Shown piece after piece: positions 21,619 to 32,860 of a DNA stretch of 64,000 nt. A program made the translations under genes and the position numbers. Each line of letters starts with the position of its first letter. The stretch's first letter is position 1. The DNA lies in NCBI GenBank assembly GCA_948474755.1, contig CAOLHI010000482.1:1-64000 (forward strand), written 5' to 3'. The notes beneath the pieces are model-generated. The model did no database searches. It had not been told where the DNA came from and saw only the letters and a program-made list of their open reading frames with translations. Source of the stretch: Ctenosaura bakeri. Lineage: Eukaryota; Chordata; Lepidosauria; Squamata; Iguanidae.

Positions 21619-21699
21619 GTTACCTTTAATTACAGTTGCATTGGTCCAGGGGAAAGCTCTTGGAGGAGGAGCAGAACTGACGACTGCATGTGACTTCAG
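21619..21699 (+). CDS. ECHDC1: ECHDC1 coding exon 4
   Basis: 81-nt exon encoding LPLITVALVQGKALGGGAEL and TTACDF, with split Arg codons at both ends (phase 2 in and out). The GGGAE motif is the crotonase-family loop that binds the thioester and includes the Glu of the active site. The human counterpart is LPLISVALVQGWALGGGAEF. The acceptor is ATAG at 21618 and the donor AG|GTAAGA at 21700. Confidence 0.93.
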
Positions 21700-22534
21700 G
21701 TAAGATTTAAGATACCACTGAATAGACTTAGGCCCTGTGCAGACCTTATTTTCACTTGGGATGTCACCCTGTGGAAGAATGGCAGTGATTCAGTTACATC
21801 CTACTGCTTTTTCCTTGCTTTTTTCTCTTCTGGGTAATAATATATTTTAGTTTTTTGTTTTATTTCACTTTAATTATATTTAATTTGTAGTGTTTATGCT
21901 TTGGGTGCCCAGTGGTAGACAAACAATTAGCATTTTAAATAAATAAATCATAATCAAATAATTACAGATGAATGATAAATTTTGACTAAAGAAGCTAGAC
22001 AGTCCAGTGTGTGCTTGAATTCTATGCTGCTACCATTGCTCTTTGGGTTATTTTCTCCTATGTTGCAGAAGTATGAGAATGGACTTCTTAGTTTTTTGGA
22101 AGATAATTTGGTGCATTTCCATTTATTTATAAATCTGCATTTGAGAGAAAGAGAGAGAGAGAAGTAGTATTCTCATCCCTTCCCTTTTAATTTGAACGAG
22201 TCGTTGTGGACAAAGACCTGAGCCAGACTCTCTTTAAAAAGCAATGCAGTGCACTTGATACAGAGACCTCAATTCTCCCTTCCATAGCAGGCTTCCAATC
22301 ATGTTTCAACTATCCCTCTGGGTATACAGATTGGAACAGGCCCACCTCAGTTCCATGAGTCTTGTCTATCAGGAGTAAATAGAAATGTGTTCAAGATCTC
22401 ACCTTTTACCTAGAGCTTCTTAGGTTGGGGGACAGTGCCAACAGTTTACCACCTCATGTGTTGCTTGTCTGCCTGTTGGACATCTTCTGTTAAAAACTGT
22501 AATTAGATTTGTGTCAGAATCTCAGGGCAATACC

Positions 22535-23277
22535 CAGTGATGTAGACTCGAGTTGATAGACTCAGAGTCAAATTGCACTTAAGTCGCTTCAGTGACACAA
22601 CTCAGACTCGACTCAGCAATAAATGATGCACTGACTCGACTTGACTTGAGACTTGTATATTTTTAATGACTGACTTGCTGCCCTTGGTTCAGTAACAACA
22701 CAGTCATCGAGAAGACTTATGACTTTGAGCAACACCTCATCTCTTTTTACCTACTGGTCGCATGGCAATCTGTCTCAAGTCCAAAGTGTGGGTGAATTTC
22801 TCAGAGGAGAACAGCAAATGAGTTAGGCAATGGGCTTGAGGCAGGCTTGAGGTCTACTCAGCAGTCTGTCCCTGCTGCATATTGGAGGGAGCCTTCTAAA
22901 ACTTTACCTAAGAGCAGAAGACAAGACTCACTCCCAGAGAACAGAGTGCATTTCTCAGAGGTGAACAGCAAATGTGTTAGGCAGCAGGCTTGAGGAGGAA
23001 GGATCCTTTTAAAGCTTTTGAAGCTTCAGTAATGAGGAGTAAGAAGGATCCTATTCCCCACTTTTGAAGCTGCAGATGGCAAAATTGCAAATATAGAAGC
23101 CCAATTCTGTTTAAATTATTAAAACTGACTTTATTTGGTTCTGTCCAAATTTTGGTTGGGGTGTAAAGTAGAGCTGAGACTTGACTTGGGACTTGACTTG
23201 AAAGTATCTTCAAGGACTTGAGACTCGACTTGAGACTTGACTTGAGACATGGAGTAAAAGACTTAAATACACCACTG
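22535..23277. mobile_element. hAT-like non-autonomous DNA transposon
   Basis: 743-bp element starting CAGTGATGTAGACTCGAG and ending TACACCACTG, so the ends form a short inverted repeat CAGTG[A/G]TGTA. It is flanked on both sides by GCAATACC (22527-22534 and 23278-23285), a perfect 8-bp target-site duplication. Eight-bp duplications and CAGNG-type ends are hallmarks of hAT. The subterminal zones are packed with GACTTGA and GACTCGACTTGA repeats in both orientations, plausible transposase-binding arrays. No transposase frame is visible. Confidence 0.85.
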
Positions 23278-26200
23278 GCAATACCTGGTTGTGGTGTTGG
23301 GGCTGTGCTCTCCACAGCCTTAGCCTCTCTTAAGTTGTTGGGCAAGTGTCCTTAGAATCCTGCCTTCTCCTAAAACTTCCCTCAGCTACCTGCTGCCTGC
23401 TGTTTACAGACAGTGGTAAGATTCTCTTCTCTCCATACTGAGCTGTGTACTGAGATATTAGCCTTAGAATCCATCCAGGCCTGAACATTTATAATTTACA
23501 TAGTAAACTCATATTTCCTCTTTTATGGAACACAGCATCTGGAACAAGTACTCATTTGATAATGAACAATTAAAAAAAAAAAAAGATTCTATCCAGTAAT
23601 TTAACTTGTTTTCCATGTAGTAATTCTCCTAGCTATCATCAGCCTTATTATTTTATAATAGTAAGGATATAAAGGTAGGATATAAATTCAATCAATCAAT
23701 CAATAAATTATTGTTCCTTAACACCCTCCCCCAGCTAGGGCTTACTCTTAAGTAGATATCTGGTACCACCTATTCTGACTTTTGGCCATGTCTGGAATAT
23801 GGTTCCTGGGATTCTTTCCTAATTTATATTTGGTTTCCAGGCTGAAAGTTTCCTCACTCCTGCTGTAGTGGAACTCAAGCATCAGCTCTGGTCTATCCAT
23901 TTCTTTTTGTGTCAATAATATGGGAGTATAACAGCTACTTGCTCTCCCGTTCAGACCTGGAGCTACTTATGTTCTTCAGCAGGTAATATATGCCCAAAAC
24001 ATCAATTTCAAGGAATTCTGAAATGCAAAAAAAACAAAAAACAGCACTCAAATCCCAGCATACCATTTGAATCTGCACTCCTAGAAGCCAGTCAGAAACT
24101 CAATCTTCAAGGTGTTCAAGCTTTCCCAGTTTCACAAGCATGGTAGTGCCACTAAAAATTGCTCATGAAATAGTTTAGTATCTCATGCTATTACATGAAA
24201 ATTGACTTGATTTTAAGGATAATGGGAGTGTAAACCTTAAATCCACTGGTTAGTCTCAGCTTAGAATCAGTAAACCACTAATGAATCAATCAGAACTTGG
24301 AAAGTCAATACTTAGTATGTTTCATTTATTTTTAATGAATCTACTGTAGTTGGCACTAACAATTGGGTTTAGGCTGTAGACTGCATAGGATAAAGTGACT
24401 GGTTGACTTAAGAGGAAGGCTACATGGGCAATCAGTGTCTTCCAAATGGACTTGCACTGTCATTTGAGAACTTCGTGTAGACTATGTTGGATGGTATTCC
24501 AAAGACTGAATGTATTATATTGCTTTGTGGAATATCACACAGATATATTTTAGCCCCATGCAGTATTATCATTCTCCTGATATTCTTCTTTGTTTCATAT
24601 ATCATTGTCTTCTTGTTTGCTGATATTTTGATAATATAACATAAATGAAGATGTTTACATCAGTTGTTTCTGGCCATTCTGTTATAGTTCAATAATATGA
24701 TACCTCCTTATGGTGATATTTTTCTTAGGATACCATTCCCCTACCTGTGCACTCTCTTTTGTGCATACAGTACCTGGCCCATATACCAGCAACCAAAGCT
24801 TAGAATACAAGCTGTAAATGTCAGTTCTTTTGTATTTTAAAATCTGTGGAATTAGATAGCAGAATGTAATACAATTCTGGCATAGAGCCCTAATTAGGAT
24901 ATTTGGCACTGAACAAGATGAAATCAGAATATTCTTGTGCAGAAACGGTTTTTCAGTTTTGCAAGAAACATTGTAAAATAGTGTAGGGTGGTTTCACAGT
25001 TTGGATATTATTATATAATTACAGTCATGAAACACTGTATCGTTAGAAGCATGCCTGAGGTAGGAAACTTTAGCTTGATATCTACTGCTTAATTCTTCAA
25101 ACTGAAGATTTGGCTTCAGCTTCAATCAGGATAAACCACACCCAGCCCTGCTAGCAGTTAACATTGCAATGGCAAGAATAGGGCTGTAGAATATGCCTTG
25201 AGTGTGTGTAGATATGTATGTATTAGTAGAATGATTGCCTCTTTAAGAATATAAGCAAAGCGGTGTTGGATCAAACCAAAGGCAGAGCTAAGATTTTACT
25301 CACACAGTGGCTAACCAAATGTCTGTGGGATCCTGTTGTGCTTCCCAGCAACTGCTACATAAAGGAGTATTACTTTGATACAGGTGTTTAATACAGGCGA
25401 TTAGCTGCCACTGATAGCCTCAGTACTTCCACCTCAGTACTTGGTAGTTTAAGAATAAAGAAACCTTGTTATGGGGCAGATTCAGGTCACAGACCCTGAA
25501 AAAGAGTTAGCATTAGCAGAGCTGGCTTCATTCTTTCATACATTCCTAGAAATGTAAAGAGGGGACTTTGTAGGCTATTTAGCCTAATTCATTGTAACTG
25601 AGAGCCAGAGCTTTACTAACGTGGCCATCCAAGGCCATTACCCCTTTGGGAACCTGCTTCCACTATCTGTATGTGCTCATCTGTATGCAAGTCCATGTGT
25701 ATCTGTTCCAACCATGGTAGTGCTTCTCAGCATATTAGTGTTTTGAGTACTGTTCTGTCTAGGCTTGCTGAAGAAGGCCTCTAAGCCTTGTTCAACAAGC
25801 CTGGCCAGAATAGCAGCTGAAGTGTAGTTTCTCCAGCAGTAAGAAGGTAATCAGTATAAATTCTAGACAACAGAGGCCAAGTCAAGATCTGGGACATCCT
25901 TTTTGGGAACTTGAGTTTAACAAAGCACTCAGCAAAGTATTGAGCCTAACATAGCACTGTGCTATCAGAGAAGGTATCAGTGAATTGGGGTAGGGGATTA
26001 AGAATGAGGAGCAAAATCGAAGGAGGAGCCATGGTATATGCCTTTAGATAAATAATATCACTTAGTGAATTCCAGATGTGCCCTTTCTCCTGAGACTTCA
26101 CAGAAAAGTGAAGATTTTGGGGGCAGTTGAAGTGATTTCATGTGATATCCAAGATTTCACTGGGCCAAAAAATGTGGAGGACAATCTGTATTTCTATATA

Positions 26201-27860
26201 GAGCTAGAAACTAATTCTTATTTCTGTACTTGGAACTCACAACTGTGGGTGTGCAGGATACACTCAACTGTGTGTGAAAGAGAGAAGAGAGGAAGAGGAG
26301 AGAGTGCTAAGGAATGTGGGCGGATTTTGAAGACATGTGACACAAGCATATGGTTTCATAACACTGTCCCCCTTCTCTCCCCACTCACCCACACTCTCCG
26401 TGCTTGCCCATTAATAAAGCAACATAGCTGTGGTAGACAAAATTCTTCTTTGTATTAGTTCTCATATGAGAGAAGTACAAATACTCTTTTGAATCATTAG
26501 CAGTCTGGACCGTTTCAATTTTAACCTTATAACAATAAAGAACACACAAATTTTGTCTTGTAGTGATAATAATCTTTTTATTTCTTCATCAGTCCAAAGC
26601 AGAACTTAGATAAACAAGATGGTTTTTATTGGAAGTGAAATTGCCTCCATTCACTGGTCCTTTCTTGGCCTAAATTTCATAGAGAGTATTTGCATATTCA
26701 TGAGTTCCTGAGAAACCCAAGCTGACAGAATACTGCTGTGAGTTTGGCACACTGTATCTGTGCAAGCCACTAATGTCTCAGAAGCCACAGGACAGGCTAC
26801 AAAACAGCAGTTATCCAATCCATGGAAGTTGGTGGGTGGTGTTCCATTTTTGTTGTGTTTAGTCTTCCTTTGGTCAGTTCTTTTGCCTGACCTTGAATCT
26901 GTGTTGCCCAATTATGTTCAGTGTGTCATTTGAAATATTTGCATTTTAAGCAATTTTTTTGAACTGGTGGCAATGCAAGAGTAAAGTGTTTAAGACAGAG
27001 ATCATATGATTTCCTTTCTAGGTTTTAAAATAGTGGTGATCCCATGCCCCACCCCAGCTTCTGAAGAAGCAAATTTCCATAGTATTCACAATATTTTGCT
27101 AGATAATTTAATTCATATTTAAACCATTCAGTATAATGGAAGAAATTAACCTTTTTTATACAACTAACTGTCTTGGCCTACCTGTGGACTGAACTGTACC
27201 TGTCAGGCTGTCCTGCTGAAAAGGTGGGGAAAAGGCCATTTGCATCAGTGCACAGTGAAAACTGCACTGGAGGGTTAGGGAAACATATGGGAGATGGTAC
27301 AGAAGGCTGCAGAGGGGATACATATGGAAGTCAACAATTCCTTCTGTTTGTGGAAAGGCATTTCTGGATGCAACCTACATACCTTAGCTGCATTCAGGTC
27401 AAATTCTACCATGCTGCAAACGGTGCAAGGGAGAGTGCAGTTTCTCCAGCAGACCAGCAGCAGTGAGCAATATGCTCTGAATTGTTCAGTTGCCAGCATT
27501 TTTTGGTTTGTTAAAGAAGTATCTGTCTATCAAGAGTAGTAGCCCAGATAGATCTTTGTATATCTAAAAAGAGCTTTATGTAGGTACTTCAGTGCTGGAA
27601 ATCAGTTTATGGAGCATGGGTTTATCCTGAGGTTTATGTTTTTAAGGCCTCCTTTTTCAAGATGTTATAAAATTTCTTCAGTTACAGCCTAGGGGAGAGG
27701 CCCTGCTCAGTGTTCTGCCTACTCAGCAGATAGTCTCTGCATGAACAGAACCTTTTCAGTAATAGCCCCCTAACTATAGAACATCCTGACCAATAAGGAC
27801 TAGCCAAGCTCATTAACTGGAGGCTTTGGCAAGGCAGAGACAGTATCTTTGAAATATTTT

Positions 27861-27895
27861 AATTGTTGCACACATTTTTAATGTGTGCAACAATT
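27861..27895. repeat. Perfect 15-bp inverted repeat with 5-nt loop
   Basis: AATTGTTGCACACAT, loop TTTTA, then ATGTGTGCAACAATT. The stem is too short for a microRNA precursor. Function unknown. Confidence 0.75.
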
Positions 27896-30129
27896 TATTG
27901 CAGAAAGTTTTGCTGTAGCTGTAGCTCACTGATTTCAGTGTTGTTTCAAGGTGTCTTGACATCTTTTGAGGAAGTGTGGGGTGAATAAATAAGCAAGACA
28001 CCCACAGCAAGCACTTTTGCTTATGAGATTTCCTGTCCCCAATGATCCCAGCCTCAACCATATACTTTCTCTCTCTCCTTCATAACCACCATCCCCACAA
28101 TTTCCCATAAAGATACCTGCTTGCCTACCACATCTTTGTACTCCATCTGTCTTTGTCACTTTTTTGTAACCCTACCTTTCTCCCTCCATGTTGGTTTTTT
28201 TCTCTCCATCCTCTGTAAAGCACACTATGTTTTTGGCAAGGGTTTATCACTGCAAACACAATACAAGATAGGCAGATTCAGAGATGCTGGAGGAGATGGA
28301 AACTGTGCAGACCAGTAGCTGCTGTCAAACCACTTACTGTGGCATGCCTACTCAAGTCATTGGCCTTTGCCCAAAAGAGATAGAGATGTCATTAGCAACT
28401 GTGAGTAGTTTTCTCCTGCAGTACAGCATTAAATTTAGGATTGTGCAGTGTACTGTGCTCCCTTCTCTTTCTTAAGCACAATGAAGAATGACAGACTTTA
28501 TTTTCATGAGATCCAACAAAAGACAAGATCCTCCCTGTGCTGGCAATTAACCATTCCCTGCTACTTTGCTGCATATTTAAGCAATCCCTACACAATTCCA
28601 TTGGCCAAATCTTTGTTTTCTCTACCATTGTTCCACGTCCAAATACTGCAAGCTGTCTCGTTTGTTCTCAAAAATGCCATTCTCTTGATCTTCTCTAAAT
28701 TACAAGTCAGTCTTTGACTTTCTGTTTTCACACAAAGCACATGAAAAATTGGCTTTTCTTTTCAATGTTCTAATCACTATTTGGACCAGTTTCAAGCTGA
28801 CTTGGGCCAAAAAAACCCAATAACCTTCAACTCTTTTTGTGTTACACCATGTATTTTACCATGCCCATTATTTTACTGCACTGTATCTTCATCCCATCAA
28901 TCTACTCTTTGGATTTTTTCTCTCTCAGTGCTCCAAATATTACTACTATTAAAATGTCCTCATTATCAGCTGTCAGATATCTGTAGAACTCCCTCCACAA
29001 GTAAGTCTTTAAATTCTGCTCCTGCACATCACCAAAATGGTGTTATCTTTGTCTTACAAAACTCTTGAAATGTCTTTTGCTTGCTAATACCAGGCAGTAG
29101 GTAGAATATTGGTGTAGTTGCAGTGTTCTAAGTAGACACACTAAAATCAGTGTTCTGTGCCTCAGCCTAATGGTTGAATCAGCAGAAATTTGATCATGGA
29201 AACAAAAGAAGACAATAGCTGTCCGTCTTGTTTATTAGTTCCAAGATTAGGATACTTGCTTAAGTCATTGATACCTGACATGACTCCCCCAAAACTATCT
29301 TTTGAAGTTTCTGAAGTTCTGCAGATTGGAGCTTTGGGAAACTACATCTGCAGCATTCTCCTGGTCACACTGAAAGTAGTAGTTGTGGCAGTACCCCTTA
29401 TTGGGTGTTTCCAGCTGCATGTATTCGATGCACCCCCCCCCCCCAGGCAGAACATTGCAGATGTTGGCCTGAATTCTGATCCTGGTTCTATTTAAAGTAA
29501 CCTACTTAAATCAGTGGGATTTTCCTGTGTGTTGACTTATCATTCAATAATTTGTCTAACCAACAGGATTTCAGTTGTGATTTGACTGTACCTACACTGC
29601 CTAGCCCTTTGGTTGAGGGGGCTGCCTGCCTGAAAAGAGGTTTTTGTTGGTTTTATTCTGTTCCATGCATGGAATCCTATTAGTTAGTCTCAGCTATAGA
29701 TGTTCTAATCAAAGCGATGGCTCCTGGGGCCATTGGCTGCCATTCTTTGGCAAGCCTCTTGCTAAAAAAGAAATAACTGTAGCTACTGGTCACAAATATG
29801 GGGCTTGTCCCTGGCACGTTAGTAAAAAGAAATTACTGGTCCCCACATGAGATGGCTTGAGATAATACAGTACTGAATGAAAGACCTCCACTGAATCATT
29901 TGTTGACTGGTCAATTAACACCTAAATCTCACTGGTTCCTGAAGTCTACTCTAGTTGGGACTATTCATAGGATTCAGTCTAATCACCATTTCTCAACAGA
30001 TATTGGTGTTAGCATAGGATCTCTGTAATTGGCATAGCTGCATGATCTCAACACAAACACATACATGAAAGGCTGAATTAAACTGGATGTGACCTACAGT
30101 CATCATGACCAGTAGGCTATCCTCCATGA

Positions 30130-30365
30130 AATATGGTTTGTGTGTGTATGTGCTTTCAAGTTGCCTGTCAACTTATGGCAACCCCATGAACTTCATACGT
30201 TTTTCTTAGGCAGGAGTACTCAAAAGCTGGTTTTGTCATTTCCTGTCTCTGAAGCATAGTCTTCAGTACCTGGTATTCATTGGTGGTCTCACATCCAAGC
30301 ATTAAACAGAGCTGAACCTGCTTAGCTTCTTAGGGATCTGGTACCTTTAAGGTATTTAGGCACAT
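30130..30365 (-). mobile_element. 5S-rRNA-derived SINE
   Basis: Minus-strand copy with a 5S-like head (AACCTGCTTAGCTTCTTAGG, CACATCCAAGCATTAAACAG and TCAGTACCTGGTATTCATTG on the plus strand) and the shared tail (TTCAAGTTGCCTGTCAACTT on the plus strand). More diverged than the copy at 5275. Confidence 0.8.
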
Positions 30366-30996
30366 GGTACATGGCAACAATTCTTAATTTCCTGCTTCTG
30401 AAAAGAATATAAATGAGGTTGTTCTGAAGGGAGAGCAACCAGGTGCTGATGACTGGAATCTTGGCTTATTGGTTAGGTCTGATGGCGACAGCCATAGAAT
30501 TGTAAACTCCTTGTTCCTTTGTATCCAGGTTGAAATGCACTTCTGTTTAATGGAGGGATAGGTAGGGTGTTCATATGTTCAGTTTATGTTTGCAACAAGA
30601 ATATGAGCGTGCATGTGTACATGCAGCTTTATCTGAATAAAGTTCCAGCTGATGCTGTTGAAGAAGATTGCCTCCTACCTAATATTACGCCTAAGTGGTA
30701 ACATTTTTGAACTGGAATAGCAATGTTATACCTAAATATGAATGTTTGAACATTCTGTATTAGGGGATTTGGGATTATTTTTGACAATCCATTTGTTTGT
30801 TTCATAAAAGTGCAAACTGAAAATTACTTTCTGGCAGTTTGAATTTAGCTGGTGTTGGACATTAGAAAATGCTTACTGTCTGCAGTCTTGCTGTCCAGAA
30901 TTGTGCTTTGCATAGAAATGAAGCAAAGGACTGAGAAGGCCTGACTGCTAAACTTCAGTATAAATTAACAACACAATACTTATTTCTCACTGACAG

Positions 30997-31402
30997 GTTA
31001 ATGACCCCGGACAGCGAAATCAGATTTGTCCACAAGCAAATGGGCTTAGTGCCAGGCTGGGGGGAGCTGCCATGCTTGCACAAATCCTTGGCAGTAGCCC
31101 TCTGCCCTTTCTCAGTTGCTTAGTGGGGCTGAGAAGGTGGATCCAGAGAGCGCCCTTCGCCTCGGCCTGTAGAAGCTGTACTGTCCTCATCAGAGGAATC
31201 CAGATCTTTACAGGAAGCACACTCCTGGCTTAACCAGTACACCAAGGGCTCAGCTGAAGTAGTTCAGGCTGAAGAAAGTCATTTCGGCAGGAAGGGAGTT
31301 ACAGTTAGAAAGTGCCTTGAGAACAGAAAAGGAGATTTTTGGAACTGTTTGGGTGGTCCTGCCAACTTGCAGGCCTTGGCTCAGAGAACAAAACATAAAT
31401 GA
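30997..31402 (+). CDS. ECHDC1: ECHDC1 last coding exon (frame-interrupted)
   Basis: Encodes the C-terminal third of ECHDC1. LMTPDSEIRFVHKQMGLVPGWG matches human LMTPESKIRFVHKEMGIIPSWG, and the acceptor is GACAG at 30996. Conserved blocks then continue in changing frames: MLAQILGSS, LLSGAEKVDPESALRLGL, VEAVLSSSEESRSLQEA, LKKVISAGRELQLESALRTE, and GGPANLQALAQRTKHK to TGA 31400-31402. Frame changes fall near 31059-31064 (a G run), 31088-31103, 31166-31170, 31265-31271 and 31351-31353 (a G run). Read without correction, the protein stops at about 31118. Residue conservation on both sides of each break suggests assembly indels. True pseudogenisation is the alternative. Confidence 0.85.
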
Positions 31403-31714
31403 GTATTGTGTAAAAGAAAAGGTTCTCATACTTCTTTCACAAACAGCTGCTGCCAAACAGATTTATAGGAACAATTTAACAAAGTTTTATTAGTTCTAGT
31501 AGGCATTAACTGTCTGGGGCAATTGAAACATGCATTCAATAATGTAGTGTCTGTTGGTACCACAACTGGGCATCTTCCATGGGCCTTTTTTTGATTTTTG
31601 TAAAAAATCCTTTTTACTTGGCAAAGCAGAGGTATGCCTTCGATTGCCCATCTTATTTTCATTTCCTCATAAGTCCCCCTCCCCGCACATAGGCCTCACA
31701 AAGAAATGGAAGAA

Positions 31715-32440
31715 GATAGGATAGAATCGTAGAGCTGGAAGAGACCACAGGGGCCATCGAATCCACTCCCTGCCACGCACCATCAAAGCATTCCTGACAG
31801 ATGGCAATCCAACTTCTGTTTAAAAACCTCCAAAGAAAGAGACTCAACCACATCCTAAGGCAGCATATTCCACTGTCATACTGTCTTACTGTCAGAAAGT
31901 TCTTCCTAATGTTTAGTTGGAATGTCTTTTCCCAAAGCTTGAGTCACATTACTAGTGTCCTGGTCATTCCTGCATGAGATTGTTATAGCGCTATTGTTCC
32001 ACTTGCAACATCCTATGGAATCCTGGGGTTTGCAGTTTCGGGTTGCAAGTGGAATAGTAGCGCTATAACAGTCTAGTGTGGAAATGGCCCTACTCTCTGG
32101 AGCAGCAGAAAACAGGCTTACTCAATCCTCCATATGACATTCTGCCAAATATTTAAACATACTATCATGTCATATCCTATCTTTCTCTTCCCCAGGCTAA
32201 CATACTCAGCTCCCTAAGTCACTCCTCATAGGTCATGGTTTCCAGGCCTTCTGCCATTTTGGTCGCCCTCTTCTGGATACATTCCAGCTTGTCCAATACC
32301 CTTCTTGAACTGTGGTGTCCAGAACTGGACACAGTACTCTAGGTGGAGTCTGACCAAGGCAGAATAGAGTGGTCCTATCACTTCCCTTGACTTAGACACT
32401 ATACTCCTATTTATGCAACTCTGCTGTCTGACATGCACAC
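31715..32440 (-). mobile_element. CR1-like LINE 3' fragment, interrupted by a MITE
   Basis: Plus-strand motifs TAGAGCTGGAAGAGACCACA, AAGTTCTTCCTAATG, GGAGCAGCAGAAAACA, GTCGCCCTCTTCTGGATACA and AGAACTGGACACAGTACTCT run in the order of a reversed CR1 3' region. The segment 31962-32089 is foreign and splits it. Degraded, with no long open frame. Confidence 0.8.
31962..32089. mobile_element. Palindromic MITE, nested in CR1
   Basis: 128-bp foldback: TGTTATAGCGCTATTGTTCC and GGAATCCTGGGGTTTGCAGT in the left part, then the inverse arm GCAAGTGGAATAGTAGCGC with GGAAATGGCC at the right end. Same family as 47911, 53509 and 58461. The arms have diverged. The flanks read as continuous CR1 when it is removed. 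Confidence 0.82.
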
Positions 32441-32644
32441 ATAGTCAGCTACTTTAAACTTTTAGGTAAAGGGGGATCCTCTTAGTACCTTGTAAGCAAG
32501 AATGGGGGAATATCAAGCAGCAGCTTGAAGTGTTCCAGGTGTGGTCTTGAGGGCAGGAGAGACTAGGGATTTGTGTGTTTCACTTTGTATGCATGTCTTT
32601 GGATACACAGCATGGATTTTAATGTACATGCAGGGACTTCTCCC

Positions 32645-32860
32645 ACAGGCCCAGCGTGGTATAATGGCGTGAATGCTGGACTGAGAAACCTGGGTTTGAA
32701 TCCCTGCTCGGAAATCTACTGGCTGACCTTGGACTAGTCAAACTCTCAGCCTCAGAAAGCAAGGCAGAGTCTTCCAAGAAATCCCATGACACAGTTGCCT
32801 TAGGGTTGATGTAAACCAACAAATGATCTTGAAGACATGCAACACCAACAATACAGGTGT
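32645..32860 (+). mobile_element. tRNA-derived SINE
   Basis: GGCCCAGCGTGGTATAATGG (box A region), CCTGGGTTTGAATCCCTGCT (box B region), then the body and a degenerate tail ending in an AACACCAACAATA-like run. Downstream of ECHDC1. Confidence 0.75.

Larger units (their letters stand above)
21700..30996 (+). other. ECHDC1 intron 4
   Basis: 9.3-kb GT-AG intron. It holds a hAT-like element with target-site duplication (22535-23277), a 15-bp perfect hairpin (27861-27895), a poly-C run near 29432 and a 5S-derived SINE (30130-30365). The open frames here are short and AT-driven, and I support none as genes. Confidence 0.7.

Noticed and set aside
26078..26458. 126-codon frame in ECHDC1 intron 4
   Set aside because: No recognisable domain and no splice context.
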